Source: Euonymus europaeus
Taxonomy: Eukaryota > Streptophyta > Magnoliopsida > Celastrales > Celastraceae
Direction of reading: 5' to 3'
Length of the DNA: 64,000 nt
Assembly (NCBI GenBank): GCA_963580455.1
Contig: OY756958.1
Span: 2,492,501 to 2,556,500 of the forward strand
Part shown: positions 1 through 12,840 of the stretch, piece after piece
How the letters are laid out: each line of letters opens with the position of its first letter
How positions within the stretch are numbered: position 1 is the stretch's first letter
Translations under genes and position numbers: made by a program
The notes under the pieces: generated by a model
What the model was told of the DNA's origin: nothing
The model's database searches: none
Seen by the model: the letters and a program-made list of their open reading frames with translations, nothing else

Positions 1-640
1 GAATAACAAAATAAAATAACTCCATCTATAAAATAACTAGACATCTTAACCAACGAAAAGTCGAGTCATATATTTATCCACATCATCAAAACACATCTTC
101 TAATACAGACACACAAATAAAACACATATCTCAATATAGCCACATAAGCAAAAACACACATTCTCATACATCATCGATTCACCATTAAAATTGCATCATT
201 GTTGATGCTATGCGACCCAATGGCAGGGACAAACTGTGGGCTTTCAGATAAACCATACAAATTCTATGAGCAGTGCTTTTTGCAAGCGTCGAACTCGGGT
301 GACACCCTAGTTGGTTCCGCTGAACCATATGTCTTGGAGGCCCCATTTGATGAGTCTTGATTTTATGAGTACCACTCATATAAATTTCTGCTTCTCTTTC
401 CTCTCCTCACCAACCGTGACAATACTTACTACCACCATTTGCTTAAATCCATTAACTACATCTTCTGGAAGCTGTAATTTCACACTCTCTGATTGGCTAT
501 GACCTACTTGACTATATTGATGGAACAAAAACATGCCCACTAGCTGCCACCACCACTTCAAATTGTTACGATTTGAACCCTAAACACGCAATAGAATGAC
601 ATATATCGACGAAACCTTATTTTAGTCATTTGTCATTAAG
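1..640. other. AT-rich stretch without a recognised gene
   Basis: Only short open frames are present, on both strands, and none resembles a family I know. The right edge (about 635-650) reads AAGGTGGAGAT followed by TGTTA. This looks like a polypurine tract next to the start of an LTR, so the stretch may be the 3' internal part of a plus-strand retroelement. Confidence 0.35.
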
Positions 641-645
641 GTGGA

Positions 646-1945
646 GATTGTTAAAATTGGTGAAAAATGAAGGAAACTTTAAGTTGCATTATTCGAATTA
701 AATTTGAAGTTCTTTTATTTAAGGGTTTTAGGATCCTTGTATAACATATATGGGCTATATGTAGCAACCCTACAAGTAAGTGAGACATATTCTTTTCTTT
801 GCAGCAATCCTTTGAGCATCTTTGGGGCTTTATAATCTGCTTTGATTGGGAGTAGTGTGAGAGAGTGATTTATTATTCGAAGTGCGATTTTTGACAGTTC
901 TTCGAAAAGAGATTTTTTTTTCAATTAAAATTCTGTGTAACTGATGCAGTTCAAGCCCAGACTTAAGCTCATGAGGATAAACAAGACTTGGTTAAATATT
1001 AGAAGCTCCAGTATTTCATGTCCTGTTGTCTTTTATTAGTTCGCCATGTGTGTTTTGTTTTTTATTTCATTTTGAAGGTCTTTTTAGCCTTTTCGTTTTG
1101 CTAGGGCTATATCTCTTTTGATGTACTGTTGAGAAGATCATTTTTGAAAAATATTATGTTAATGAAAACACTCTGAGTTTGAGCTCAAAGTTGTTCTTAT
1201 GATTGGAGCTAATTTGGTTTTCTGCTTGACATTACTTAATAGGATGTTTCCAAGGTTGATCCTCTTACTGCAGTCTATGAGCGTGATCAATTGGCCGATC
1301 TTCAGTGTCAGATGTAGGTTTTGACCTAATAGGTCGCTTCTCTTCAGCATCCTTTTGCCCATAGACTGTCCATCTCCTCGACCTCAGATGGTGAAAGCAA
1401 TGTTTTAGAGGCATTCAACCCTTTTGCAGCAGAGGGACGCTTCGAAGTTCTTCACGAGGGTTCTTCTCATGATTTCAATCCATGGGAATCATATATTAAG
1501 CTAGATCTTCCTGAGTTCTACGACAATGGGCAACTGGAGGAACTTATTGATTGAATGTATATGGTGGATGGAATGTTTGATTTTAAGGAGGTACCAGAAT
1601 CTCGACGAGTCTCTCTTGTGGCCACTCGTTTCAAGGGTCGCGCATCCATATGGTATCAATAGCTAGTGCTATTCGGGCTCGCTAGGGGAAGAAGAAATTG
1701 GAGTCTTGGGAGAAGTTGAAAAAACAACTTCGTGCTGCATTTCTTCCTTATAAGTATGATCACACCCTGCATACACGATTACAAAATCTCCTCCAAGGAA
1801 GTCGTACTGAGGGTTAATTTACTCAAGAATTTTATCAACTAACAGCATATGTTGATTTAGAAGAGTCTGATGAGCAACTTGTTACCCGCTATTTGGGAGG
1901 TTTGAGAGAAGATTATCAAGAAGCATTGGGGCTTTGTGAAAAGGT
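646..1945 (+). mobile_element. Decayed LTR retrotransposon remnant: LTR-like segment plus gag fragment
   Basis: From about 646 (TGTTAAAATT) the sequence resembles an LTR with its R/U5 region. From about 1246 to 1945 the plus strand reads as retrotransposon Gag (the capsid that packages element RNA). Recognisable pieces are VDPLTAVYERDQLADLQ, a core KLDLPEFYDNGQLEELID, then EVPESRRVSLVATRFKGRA followed by IWYQ, and YLGGLREDYQEALGL. In-frame stops occur in EELID*, WYQ* and near 1818, so it is a pseudogene. The 3' end runs straight into a 2OGD exon-3 relic at about 1943. Ty3/Gypsy origin is inferred from the Gag style; no pol survives here. Confidence 0.6.
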
Positions 1946-2400
1946 TTGAAGACCAAAGGGTAACAGATTTGAAAATCAAAATTAAAATCGTTTCCAAACC
2001 TTATAAGATCAGTTTTCGAATGTCAAACAAATCAATTAGCTGACATATGATACACGGGTTGTTTTTTTTTTTTGTCGTCCCTAGTTTTATATATCTCTGA
2101 TATAAGTGTTTAATTTGAAATGCTTTTACTAATCAAAATACGCGGAGGATTATTGCATTAATACTGTTAGAAAATTCAATAAACACTCAGCAACATTTTG
2201 GACAACATATATTTAAAAATCATGCATATATGTTATTATTCAAATTGTTCACTAACACTCTATTTTCAATATTTAAACACGTGACCTCAAATTATGGGAA
2301 AACAATTTTGTAATTATGTAGAGGTTATTGGTTAGCTTTGTGGGTACGCGTTTCTATTTTTTTTGTTTAATTCTCAATTGATAAATTATGAAATTGGCGT
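1943..2400 (-). repeat. Duplicated 3'-flank block with tiny 2OGD exon-3 relic (copy A)
   Basis: It starts with about 20 bases matching the HPLLFKPF codons of dioxygenase exon 3. It then carries a non-coding module (AGATTTGAAAATC..., TTGTCGTCCCTAG..., CAGCAACATTTTGGACAACA...) that recurs at 9100-9545 and, interrupted, at 15748-16620. It marks the downstream flank of the duplicated dioxygenase unit. No coding capacity is visible. Confidence 0.65.
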
Positions 2401-2814
2401 GCCTTATATATATATATATTTTTTTTTCCCCTCATATTTTTATCTTATTAGTGTCCAAGAAGCATATAAAATAATAATTTTTTTTGAAAAATGCAAAATG
2501 ACAATGCACATATAACTAATAAAAGATAAAATAAACAACACATATTTCATTCTCATTCACATTTTTTACATCATATTTTTACACATATCACATGAGAATC
2601 AAAATCTCATTCTGACCCTTCTTTCTCATTCCCACTCATATCATTCTACAGATCAAACGACTAGAGAATGACTAATCCAAATTTAGGACATCGGGATAAC
2701 CTTTCAAAACATCTTAATTGAAGGCACGATCAAAGAGCAACAGCAAAACAAACTACACAACAGCAAACAATTAGCCAATATTAAGAAAGATAAAAAATTA
2801 TAATGATAGACAAA

Positions 2815-4048
<1,234 letters not shown>

Positions 4049-5344
4049 TTAACTTCTCTTGCGAAAGAGCTGGAGGCAGAAATCTGGTTTTCTAGTGTGT
4101 ATAGGATTTGCTTTTGGGGATGAAGGAATTTGTAGATGTTGAGAAGCTGGTTTTATGCTAAACAAATGAATAGCCACAATTTTCTCGGCAGTTAGACGAT
4201 TAATTCATTAATTGGGAGTATTTTGCAATGACGTGTGCAAAACACGGCCACATTAAGCTTTACCCCTACGTGATAAACCCCGACAGGTCTGTAATTAAGT
4301 TCTTTCATCTCATAAGCACACCACACAAGTTTTTTAGTTCATATAGGGTGACCTTTTTGTATCTTGGGATCGCACTCTCAGCTTTGACATAATTTATTCT
4401 GTCATCATGTGTACAATTTTTACACATGCAAACATTTTCAGAGACTTGATGATCTAAGTTTAAGGTCATGTTAATTATCAAGAGACAAGTTTATTTTATA
4501 TTATTCTCGATTATTAAAAAAATATTTTTATTTTGTTTAATTTTTCCTGATAAATTAAGAAATTTGGGGAGATTTGAATCTTGTAACTCGTGCAAGTTGG
4601 AAGGAGTAGTGCATAACTTTACCAGCATTTAAACGTTCAAACGTTATAGATTAATCACGAATAGTTTCAATTTATTTCAATATGATAATTCAAAGTGATC
4701 AATATAAAATAAATTAAAATTTAGATTATAGATATGTAGTGTTTAATGAAAAAAAAAACGAATCTTTGAATGACCAAAATTGTTTTATCCAGCTACTGCT
4801 CCTAATACAACTATATATATTCAACTTTGTTGCATTTATTGAATACTTGCATCCCTTAATTAGATCACTTTCTATATAGTAATACTTGTTGAGAAAATTA
4901 TCGGGATCCTTATTATAGAAATATTAATTAATAAAAAGAATTTGAGAAGGAGAGAAGAATAATCTCATAATCATAAAAGAAGAATTTACGTGAAAAACTC
5001 TAAAATTAAAGAAAAATCAAGGATGTTACAAAACATAATCAGAAACAATGCACCGTAGGGAAAAAAATTATTACAACCATATTTCCAGTACTTTTCCCAC
5101 ACTCATGACTCAATTACACCCACACAGAATTTTGCCACAAACTCTCTCGAATTTGCTATCTCCTTTCCATAGTTGCGTCTACACTGCCTTGCACATTTAT
5201 AGAAACAAACTACCTTCATTTATCAAGCATTGAATGCTTGAACCACTTGTGGTCATGGATTGAAACTTGTCCACCGTCCGATCCTTATTTTTTTAACGGC
5301 TCAAAGCTTCAAAATGTACTGAACGCCACATGACAATAATGCTT
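4049..5344. other. Upstream region of dioxygenase 1; possible LTR at about 4887-5300
   Basis: 4070-4330 is the promoter flank shared with other array members, including TTTTGCAATGACGTGTG at about 4223. 4370-4500 recurs at about 42320-42450. From 4887 a TGTTGAGAAAAT start, followed by sequence resembling the R region of a minus-strand Copia LTR, suggests an inserted LTR. I could not find its other end or a target duplication. No gene is visible. Confidence 0.35.
4205..4260 (-). promoter_or_regulatory. Conserved upstream box of the dioxygenase array (TGACGTG-containing)
   Basis: A module beginning near AATTGGGAGTATTTTGCAATG and continuing GACGTGTGCAAAACACGG lies about 170-200 bp upstream of the copy 1 ATG. 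Versions recur upstream of copies 2 (18466), 3 (23314), 4 (31170), 5 (50190) and 6 (62555), and in an orphan position at 5405. TGACGTG and ACGTGT resemble bZIP/as-1 or G-box cores. Function is inferred only from conservation. Confidence 0.4.
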
Positions 5345-5530
5345 CATTCATAGGTTTTTGTAGTTGTTGAGAGGTTGCTTTTTGCTGCACTTCCGAATTA
5401 ATTGAGAGAATTTTGCAATGACGCGTCCAAAACACGGCCACATTATAGGTTTACCCTACTTAATAAAGGCCGACAGGTCTTTAATAAGTTATTTTGGGTG
5501 TATTTAACTATTTATCACCGGCTCTCATAA
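5345..5530 (-). pseudogene. Orphan dioxygenase promoter/5' leader relic
   Basis: This matches the 5' leader and upstream box of the array genes (TTTTTGTAGTTGTTGAGAGG, then TTTTGCAATGACGCGTCC, CCACATTATAGG) but no exon 1 follows on its downstream side. It closely resembles 18395-18560, the upstream region of copy 2. I infer that it is what remains of a further array member, or of an extra duplicated promoter. Confidence 0.55.
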
Positions 5531-5941
5531 ATACACCCAAAACTAGTTTACTTGCTAAATAATGGTGACGTAGAGGATTGTTAGCAGATTTGTCATAAAT
5601 GCTTTGAAATCACAATAATATCCTTTAAATTTGAACTTTGAAACAACGATAATTATTTGGAAAACACTTTTTGTTGATATAAATCAATTTGGCTTTTTAA
5701 AATAAATTTTTATAATCAAGACCTCAAAATTACATGATATTCAAGAATGCTTTTTCAAAAAAAAAAAGAGTCTATTTTAAAACATAGGAGTGCTTTCCAT
5801 TGACACATTCATATCACAGATCTGAGTTAAATAAGGTCACACTGACTAGTTGGATTGAGTTCTTAAAATTCAACTGCTCATATTTTTACCAGACGTCTGC
5901 GGATCCCAAAATCAGTTGAAATATATGTCATCATTTTATTA

Positions 5942-6207
5942 CTCCCTCCGTCCCATTTTAATTGTCACTTATTCTTTTTTGGGATGTCCCAAAATACATG
6001 TCCATTTCAATTAATGAAAGCTATTTTTCCCCATTTTTTCCCTTATTTACCCTTAACTTGAAAAACTCAATAACCTTCGCATTAATTATAGTGTCAAAGT
6101 ATTTGTCATTATAAATAGGGGTATAAACGCCAAATTGAAAGAGAATTAAATATTTTCTTAAACTGTGTGAAAAAGTGAAGGGGACAATTAAAATGGGACG
6201 GAGGGAG
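5942..6207. mobile_element. Stowaway-like (Tc1/mariner) MITE, 266 bp
   Basis: Termini are CTCCCTCCGTCCC and its reverse complement GGGACGGAGGGAG, flanked by TA target duplications at 5940-5941 and 6208-6209. It has no coding capacity. It sits in the 5' flank of copy 1. The paralogous flank of copy 2, at about 19040, reads TCATTTTATTATTTTTATT without the element, which is an empty site. Confidence 0.93.
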
Positions 6208-6289
6208 TATTTTTTATTATTTAAATAAATAATCAATCTTTTCCTCTCAAAAGTCAGAGTCACATCAATTAAACGAGAATCAAGGCAAA

Positions 6290-6985
6290 GGACATGTAAA
6301 TCTCAATAATATATAATATATATATATTATACTAAAAAGCAGAATATTCAACACAAACACGAATCCGTGGACTACATAAATGGAAGTAGTCATTTCCCTT
6401 TTCAACTATCATTATAATAATGATAAATCTCATTTAAATTGGTAGAAAGAGACACTTAAATACAAAACCTCTCACTCCCTATACAATAAAAAGACTAATC
6501 GGATTATCACATGTCAATTAATTCAATAATATATAATATAATAGAAATAGATAAAATAGATTTGAGTTTATTAAATTTGGATGCATTTAATACTCCTCCA
6601 CCGCACAATTACTAGATAGAGGGTGGCCCTAAATAAATCAACCCCTATATACTTACCGCCTAGCCAACCCCTATTGCGTGGTCCCCATTTGACAAGACTT
6701 TGTTTGAAGAAATCAGAGACATATTTTGACAAGAGATTTTTCGCTATTCAAGTCGCAAAAACAAATCAATAAACACGGGTGATGGTATAGTTGGAGCAAT
6801 ATCAGACTCTTATCTTTGGATTGGGGGACGGGAAGTGAAGAAAAGTTTGAGAGAAATAGAGGGCATAAAAAGTTAATTTATATTTTTTTTATTTGGATAG
6901 TCAAAAAGTAGAGGAAAGAAAAATAAAAAGATGTATTTTTATGATTTATAAGATTGTTATCGAAAGTTCGTTGTTTTTTATCAAG
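6290..6985. other. AT-rich intergenic region, duplicated in pieces
   Basis: No gene is seen. The stretch ACCGCCTAGCCAACCCC at about 6656 recurs near 33640, and 6700-6810 recurs at about 42180-42300. It is therefore ancestral upstream flank of the dioxygenase unit rather than unique sequence. Confidence 0.5.
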
Positions 6986-6990
6986 ATCTT

Positions 6991-7770
6991 CAGTCAACAA
7001 AATATATAAGCTTAATGCAAAAAATTAAAAACAAATTAGAACACCACGATTTTAACGAGGAAATCTTACTGGGACAAATCTCAAGTCTATGAGCGACCAA
7101 TCTTAAGAAATATTACACTAATCACAAATCAAGAGTACAACCCTATATTTGACTTAAAGACATCGCTCGTACATCCCATTATTTTAGTATATGTTTCAAC
7201 TCAACACCCAACCCACCTAGGTAGAGCTCGCTTTTGGCGCCTCTAGAAGACTTCACGAATAAGGAATCAGTCATTCTCACCATGAACACAAATGAACTAT
7301 GAAACTCTCTTTCTCAAACTTATCTCTCAATTTACATGAATAATATCACCATTACAAGGATAATATGAGAGAGAATAAAACAATGAGCTTCAATGACCGA
7401 AGCTCAAATATTTAGGAATTAAGTGTTGCTTCCGGTCATCCTAACACTTGATGGTCGCTTCTTTTATAGTGTCTCATAATCATCTTGATAAGCTTCTCTA
7501 GATTATGATAATATCTAAAAATTATATCCTGAAAAAATAAATAATGATAAAACAGAAGTCTCCATTTGAGATTTGTTATTTATCCACAAGAGACTCTACA
7601 TGACATTAAACACTTATCCACCAAATGTTTTAACTAAAGTAAAAGTCTATTAGATAAACCAAAAGATTTCAAACACATCACATACTTATCTCACAATTGT
7701 CAATTATCAAATTGGTTAATATATCTCACAATTGTCAATAATTATTTTTTTTCTTAAAAAAAACCCAACA
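6991..7770 (-). mobile_element. Probable Copia-type LTR (possibly solo)
   Basis: On the minus strand the segment begins TGTTGGGTTTTTT at 7770, directly after a purine-rich CAAGGTGAAGAT, the usual polypurine-tract/LTR junction of Copia elements. A 5-bp match ATCTT (6986-6990 and 7771-7775) could be the target duplication. The left terminus then reads CAGTC rather than TG, so that boundary is uncertain. No pol sequence is adjacent. A piece of the same family lies at about 9555-9590. Confidence 0.45.
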
Positions 7771-7909
7771 ATCTTCACCTTGACAATTGTGGGATCAAAA
7801 ATACTTGCACAACAAAACAGTCATATATCATACGCAAACAGCTCCCCCTCGTTATCTAGCTACCATAGCTAAAATAATGAGTATGCATTTGGTTAGTGTG
7901 AATACATCC

Positions 7910-8160
7910 TATGAAATGGATCACAAGCAGAAGACGATTAATGGAGACTACGTGTGTTGGGCAATGAGGGCGATAGGGTTCGATGACTACGTTACCTAGT
8001 GCCTCTAAGGTCTAAGTACTAATAGAGGACATCTCTCTATCTTTGGGTTGTTGTAACTGATTGTACCTGATTAGCATTCATCTATATCTTCAATTTGGTG
8101 TAAATAACTAAATACTTACACATGCAGGGACGGGGAACTTGTAGGTTTAGGGTAAATATC
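7910..8160 (+). pseudogene. NF-YB (CCAAT-binding histone-fold) gene fragment, copy 1
   Basis: The plus strand reads HKQKTINGDYVCWAMRAIGF followed by DDYVT and a stop. This matches the conserved NF-YB (LEC1/NF-YB4-5-like) segment KTVNGDDxxWAMxxLGFDDY. NF-YB pairs with NF-YC through a histone fold and, with NF-YA, binds CCAAT promoters in the nucleus. Only about 28 residues remain. There is no start, no N-terminal half of the fold, and GDD has become GDY. A second copy with extra indels lies at 20755-21000, so the fragment was duplicated with the dioxygenase unit. Confidence 0.7.
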
Positions 8161-8192
8161 TTCAAGTGCATCGGCACCTTGGTTGTTGAGTT

Positions 8193-8705
8193 GTTTTCTG
8201 AATAGGATGCTGCAGCTATTTTATCTATTCCACTTGGATCATCTGGACAGATTGATAGATTGATTTGACATTATGATAAGAAGGGTCTATATACAGTGAA
8301 ATCTGGCTATCGGGTTTGTTTGGAGCAGGCGCAGGAAGGATTGGCAAATAGGAGTGTGGATTGGGTGAAATTTTGGAAGTTGGAGTTACCTCCTTGTGTC
8401 AAGATGTTTATTTGGCGGGCTGTGAGGCATTGTCTTCCTTTGCGTGATAATTTATTTATTAGAGGTGTTTCTGTTGACAACTCTTAGTGTGTTACATGGA
8501 GATTATGGAGAACACGCTTTGCGCATGTTTTTAGATTGTTCGTATGCTATACAATGCTGGGCGGTAGCCAGGCTGTATCTGAAGTATCTATTTATTTGTT
8601 GACCGTCATCTCAAATGGCCAAGACTAGGGGCTATGTACATTTTCTTATAGTTTTGAGAGTTTTTTTTTCTTTTCAATGAGGCAATACTTTGGGTGTTCT
8701 ATACC
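8193..8705 (+). mobile_element. LINE (non-LTR retrotransposon) 3' fragment with zf-RVT domain
   Basis: The plus strand encodes the C-terminal zf-RVT region of a plant LINE polyprotein: DKKGLYTVKSGYRV, then VKFWKLELPPCVKMFIWRAV and HCLPLRDNLFIRGV. After a frame change it continues GDYGEHALRMFLDCSYAIQC. Stops and shifts make it non-functional. The reverse transcriptase and endonuclease parts are missing, as expected of a 5'-truncated insertion. The A-rich tail region (about 8690-8760) is shared with 29440-29500. Confidence 0.8.
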
Positions 8706-9007
8706 CTTAACCCAAAATGAAAATTAAAGCAAACATTAGGTTGTCAAAGATTGGTCTGATTGAAGAAGGACAAATCGTATATACTTTATTTTGGTAGGAT
8801 AAATGGAATATTTTGATAATTTATCACATCATTTTTTTTAATGACCCGGCATCATTTTAGATAGCTAAATACTGTTAGAATATTCAATAGACAAACATTT
8901 TGAACAACATATATTTAACATTTTGTAAGGATCATACATATATGTTATTATTCAAACCCTCCTCTTTTATTAAAAGAAAAGATTATACATATATACTATA
9001 GAAAAAC

Positions 9008-9118
9008 TAAATGCTACAATAATCTCTAATAGTAACATCCACCTTCCCATTATTTTTAGCAAAATTAGTCGACCAGAAACTATTGTATTCATGGTAAAAA
9101 TGTTTGAAGACCGAAGGG
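9008..9118 (-). pseudogene. Dioxygenase exon-3 relic
   Basis: The minus strand reads HPSVFKHFYHEYNSFWSTNF and ends DVTIRDYCSI with TAG, the C-terminus of the array enzymes (they end RDYCGI). The catalytic part is absent. It continues into the duplicated 3'-flank module (9118-9545). It is the scar of a lost array member. Confidence 0.85.
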
Positions 9119-9545
9119 TGACAGATTTGAAAATCAAAATCAAAATCGTTTCTAAACCTTATAAGATAAAGATTGATTTTCAAATTTTAAACGGATCAAT
9201 TAGCTCACGTATGGTACAGGGGTCTTTTTTTTCTTCTTTTTGTCGTCCCTAGTTTTATATATCTCTGATATAAGTGTTTAATTTGAAATGCTTTTACTAA
9301 TCAAAATACACGGAGCATTGTTGCATTAATACTGTTAGGAAATTCAATAAACACTCAGCAACATTTTGGACAACATATATTTAACAATCATGCATGTATG
9401 TTATTATTCAAAATTTTCACTAACACTCTATTTTCATATATTTAAACATTTGACCTCAAATTATGGGAAAACAATTTCGTAATTATGTAGAGGTTATTGG
9501 TTAGCTTTGTGGGTACGCGTTCCTATTTTTCTGTTTAATTCTCTA
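9119..9545. repeat. Duplicated 3'-flank block (copy B)
   Basis: Nearly collinear with 1945-2380 and with 15748-15860 plus 16413-16600. It serves as the uninterrupted reference for the solo-LTR insertion at 15861. No coding capacity. Confidence 0.75.
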
Positions 9546-9589
9546 TCGATAAACAATTTTGTAATTAAGTGTTGCTTCTGGTCATCCTA

Positions 9590-10960
9590 ACACTTGACAG
9601 TTCCTAAGACCGTTATGGCTTTTCCTGCGGAGAAATTCATCATCGACCTACATGATTTTCTTTTGAAAAAGTCAGAATCTGTTGCGGATGCAGCAATGAT
9701 TTCAACCATGAAGAGTTCGCCTGGTATAGATTCAGGCCATGGGAGATGTGATTGAGGGAATAGGAGGAGAAAGGAGTAGATGCCGGCCCAAGCGTTCATG
9801 TTCTCTGCTGCAGAAGTGAAGGCGCGGAGAAGGACGGGAGACGCTGGCAGAAATATGGAGGAGATGGAGGAAATTGAAGGAAGAGAGAGGAGGTGTCGGC
9901 TGATAGGAGAAGGAAGAGAAGAATGTTGTATGGGTTAGGGGTTTTGAGTGTTTGGGCCAGATTTGGGATCTAAATATTGGGCCGAGAGAGATTTTTCTTT
10001 TGGGCTCATTAGTTCATAAACTTAGGAAATGGTTTGGGTTTACTTGAGGGTTGAGGTAGAAAGGATGTTGGGCCGTTTGTGTTTTTAGGAACTTGGGCTA
10101 TAGTTTGCTTTGTTATGGGTTAATGGTTATACTTGGATTATGGGCTTCTGGGTTCTTTGTTTCACAGGCCGGGTATTAGAAGACAATAGAGGGCTTTAGT
10201 TCTTATCATATGGGTTTTGTACATTTATTATTTGGGTTTAGCAATATGTTTAGGGCTTTGGGGCATGTAACTTAATTATGCATTGAGCTTTTGCTGTGTT
10301 TATTTTATTTCCAAAACCATAAGATGGTATTTAAAAACTCGAATTTATATTAAATACCATAAGTTGATATTTAATTCTTTTTTCGAATATCATAAATTAT
10401 TATTACAAAATTAGCTTTATTTTAACAAAATAAATACCACCTCCACAATATTTTCAAATTCGATTCATTTATTACAATTTCGTAAGTTGAAATTCAAAAC
10501 TCAATCTCATTCTTAATTTTAAACCAATCATTAAATTTCAATACGACATCATAAGTTGGTGTTTACGACATCCGATTCTCTTTGAGGTCATAAGCTGACA
10601 CACCTTTAAATAATAATATCATAAGTTGGTGTTTTCAAAAATTAATCCTTTTCATACCATAAGTTGGTATGATCCTAAAATCCAAATCAAATTACTTTTC
10701 CTTTCAAAATAACCCAATCTTGCAAACAATGAATTTTTAGAAAATAGCCAATTATTTAAAAATTCAGTAACTGTTTTAAACAAGAGTCGTGGGGTGCCCC
10801 TAACACCTTCCCCATGCTCAATCGACTCTCGTACCCTTATTTCTGGTTTACAGGTTTATCTTCAAGTGTCCAATTGCACTTTAATTCGATTGGTGGCGAC
10901 TCTATCAATTTTCAAGCCAGTTGACACAGCTGGCAACTCTGCTGGGGATGACGGGTTTTT
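9590..10960 (+). mobile_element. Tat/Ogre-like Gypsy LTR piece with primer-binding-like end
   Basis: The segment ends with GGTGGCGACTCTATCAATTT, then CAAGCCAGTTGACA and GGCAACTCTGCTGGGGATGA, which resembles the LTR end plus primer site of Tat/Ogre Gypsy elements. Upstream are GGGCC/GGGCT-rich U3-like sequence (9940-10260) and dispersed CATAAGTTGGT motifs (10310-10680). The 3' part is the reverse complement of sequence shared by 11380-11530 and 56290-56410. The left boundary is uncertain. Confidence 0.55.
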
Positions 10961-11049
10961 CTAAACCTAAGAGGGTCAGTCTGAAATTTTTATTTAATTG
11001 ACTACTTTTTTGTTTGTTTTTGTTTGCTTGATTGGTTTCTTTATATATG

Positions 11050-11275
11050 AAGGTTGTTCGATTTCCTTTATACACTAACACTCGTCATTCCCGACTTGGC
11101 TGAAAATGTGCTACTTTTGTTTTTTGAGCGCCTGGCCTTACAGATTGTTAAAGTCAAAGTAGCAATCTCTTTGATGGATATGTTATCAAGCTCAGTGGTG
11201 AGGATAGTGTGCATTGACCAAAAGGATAAGGCTGACGATTTGATATAACTGAAATGACTTGAATTGATACCATCA
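11050..11275. other. Unassigned spacer between two opposed LTR pieces
   Basis: It contains one copy of CATTCCCGACTTGGCTGAAA, the core of the 95-bp tandem repeat at 56567-56905. An open frame of 64 codons lies here but resembles nothing I know. It is probably internal sequence of the Tat/Ogre-like family. Confidence 0.35.
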
Positions 11276-11379
11276 ATAATGAGCATGGTTGGTGTCGCAA
11301 CCAGGGTCACGATGCGGATCGGCGAAATACTCCTGTGAAATAATATTATCCCGAAACACAAAATGTAGAGAAAAAAAAC

Positions 11380-12840
11380 TCGAGAGTCGCCACCAATTGA
11401 TTTAAGGTGCAATTGGACACCAAAAAAAACCTGCGAACCAGAGAAAAAGGGAACGGGGGTCGATCGAGCATGGGGAAAATATTAGCACCCCATAACACCT
11501 GTTAAAACAGTTACCAAATTAATTAGGCGACTACCCTACGAAAACTTGCTCTTTGCAAGACATAAAAGAAAATTGATATAGTTTGTTTTAAAAATTGGTG
11601 TTTCATCTTTAATTCTCATAATTTATATGAAAGAAACATGAAATAATTTTAGATGAGTAGCAAAACTATTTTTGTGTGGGAAAATATTGCCCATTTTGAA
11701 TAAATAAAAAAAGGTTTTGTAAAACACAATCAACTTATGATAGTTTTAAAAGAAATTTGATTTTTGAAACTCTATCAAATTATGATAGTTTTTAGAAAGA
11801 TTTTTGTTTAAAAACAAATTTGGGTCAACTATTGACCATAAGGGAAAAACAAATTAATTTCATTAAAAACATCAACCAATTATTTGTAGAAATTTCGAAA
11901 ATAAATGATTGATTTATCGCCAATGCAAATTCACTACTAACTTTTGGTAGGTTTTTAAAAAGCACCAACTCATGGTATTTAAATCCTTAAAATTTCGACT
12001 TATGACATCGAACTATCCCTAAGAATACCAACTTTTGGTATTTGATTTGGTAATTTGCTAAGAGCCACTATTGACTTACCAAACTATTCTCAATATACAA
12101 AATCCAAAAAAACAATACCCACACATGCACATAACACGTCAACACCACCTATCCATATTTATATCTACACATATATATAGGTGAATACATTCCAGAACAT
12201 GCATGGCATATATAGAGCAAGCTTCACATATACAAATATATATATATATATATATATATTATATACATATATAAGTCAGCAAGTATACACATGTGGATGA
12301 AAGTGATGTTACCTGTGGCAATAATGATGATCAATAAGAGATTATGATAAAGACGAATGATGTGAGAAGGGAAGACCAAACAAAGGTATTGCTGAGGGAA
12401 AAGGCACAACTCTTAACAGTAGAGAGAGAGCAATAAGATGGTAGTGTGACAGAGAGGAGACTGTTTTGATAGAGAGAGGAATGGAAAGAAGCAAGGCTGG
12501 CCACTCTTTGAAGAAGTCTTTCTTCCTTGATAGTGACGGCTGGTAGAGAAAAAAAAAAAAGAGATGAGTGGTTATGCTCCAAGAGAGATGCCGCTTCCCT
12601 CCCCCCCCCCCCCCCCCACCAAAAAAAAGTCCCCTCCAATGATGGTCTAGAGTTCTATTTATATATGTAAGGAGATCGAAAGAAAGAGGATCAAGTTTAG
12701 CAACAAGAGGATAGGGGAGAATATTTTGAGATGAAAAAGGAGACTAATGAAAAGAGATAAATAATCTCAACTGAATTTTCCTGTTTATTTATTTATTTTA
12801 TTTTATTTTTGGTTTATTGGGTTTTATTGGACTTGTGGGA
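11380..12840 (-). mobile_element. Tat/Ogre-like Gypsy LTR piece, opposite orientation
   Basis: It begins GAGTCGCCACCAATTG, AAGGTGCAATTGGACAC and GAGCATGGGGAAA, matching 56290-56400 in the same orientation and 10800-10920 as the reverse complement. CATAAGTTGG-type motifs appear inverted at 11730-12040. A TA microsatellite (12236-12262) and a C-run followed by A-run (about 12600-12627) lie inside. No intact coding region is present. Confidence 0.55.

Noticed and set aside
185..561. Overlapping short open frames on both strands near the left edge
   Set aside because: They overlap one another, show no conserved motif and lack splice or promoter support.
11054..11412. Open frames of 64 and 114 codons in the LTR spacer
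   Set aside because: Opposite-strand overlapping frames in repeat-derived sequence with no recognisable domain.
12331..12639. 102-codon frame containing a Gly-rich run
   Set aside because: The glycine run is a translation of the poly-C tract at about 12600; low-complexity artefact.
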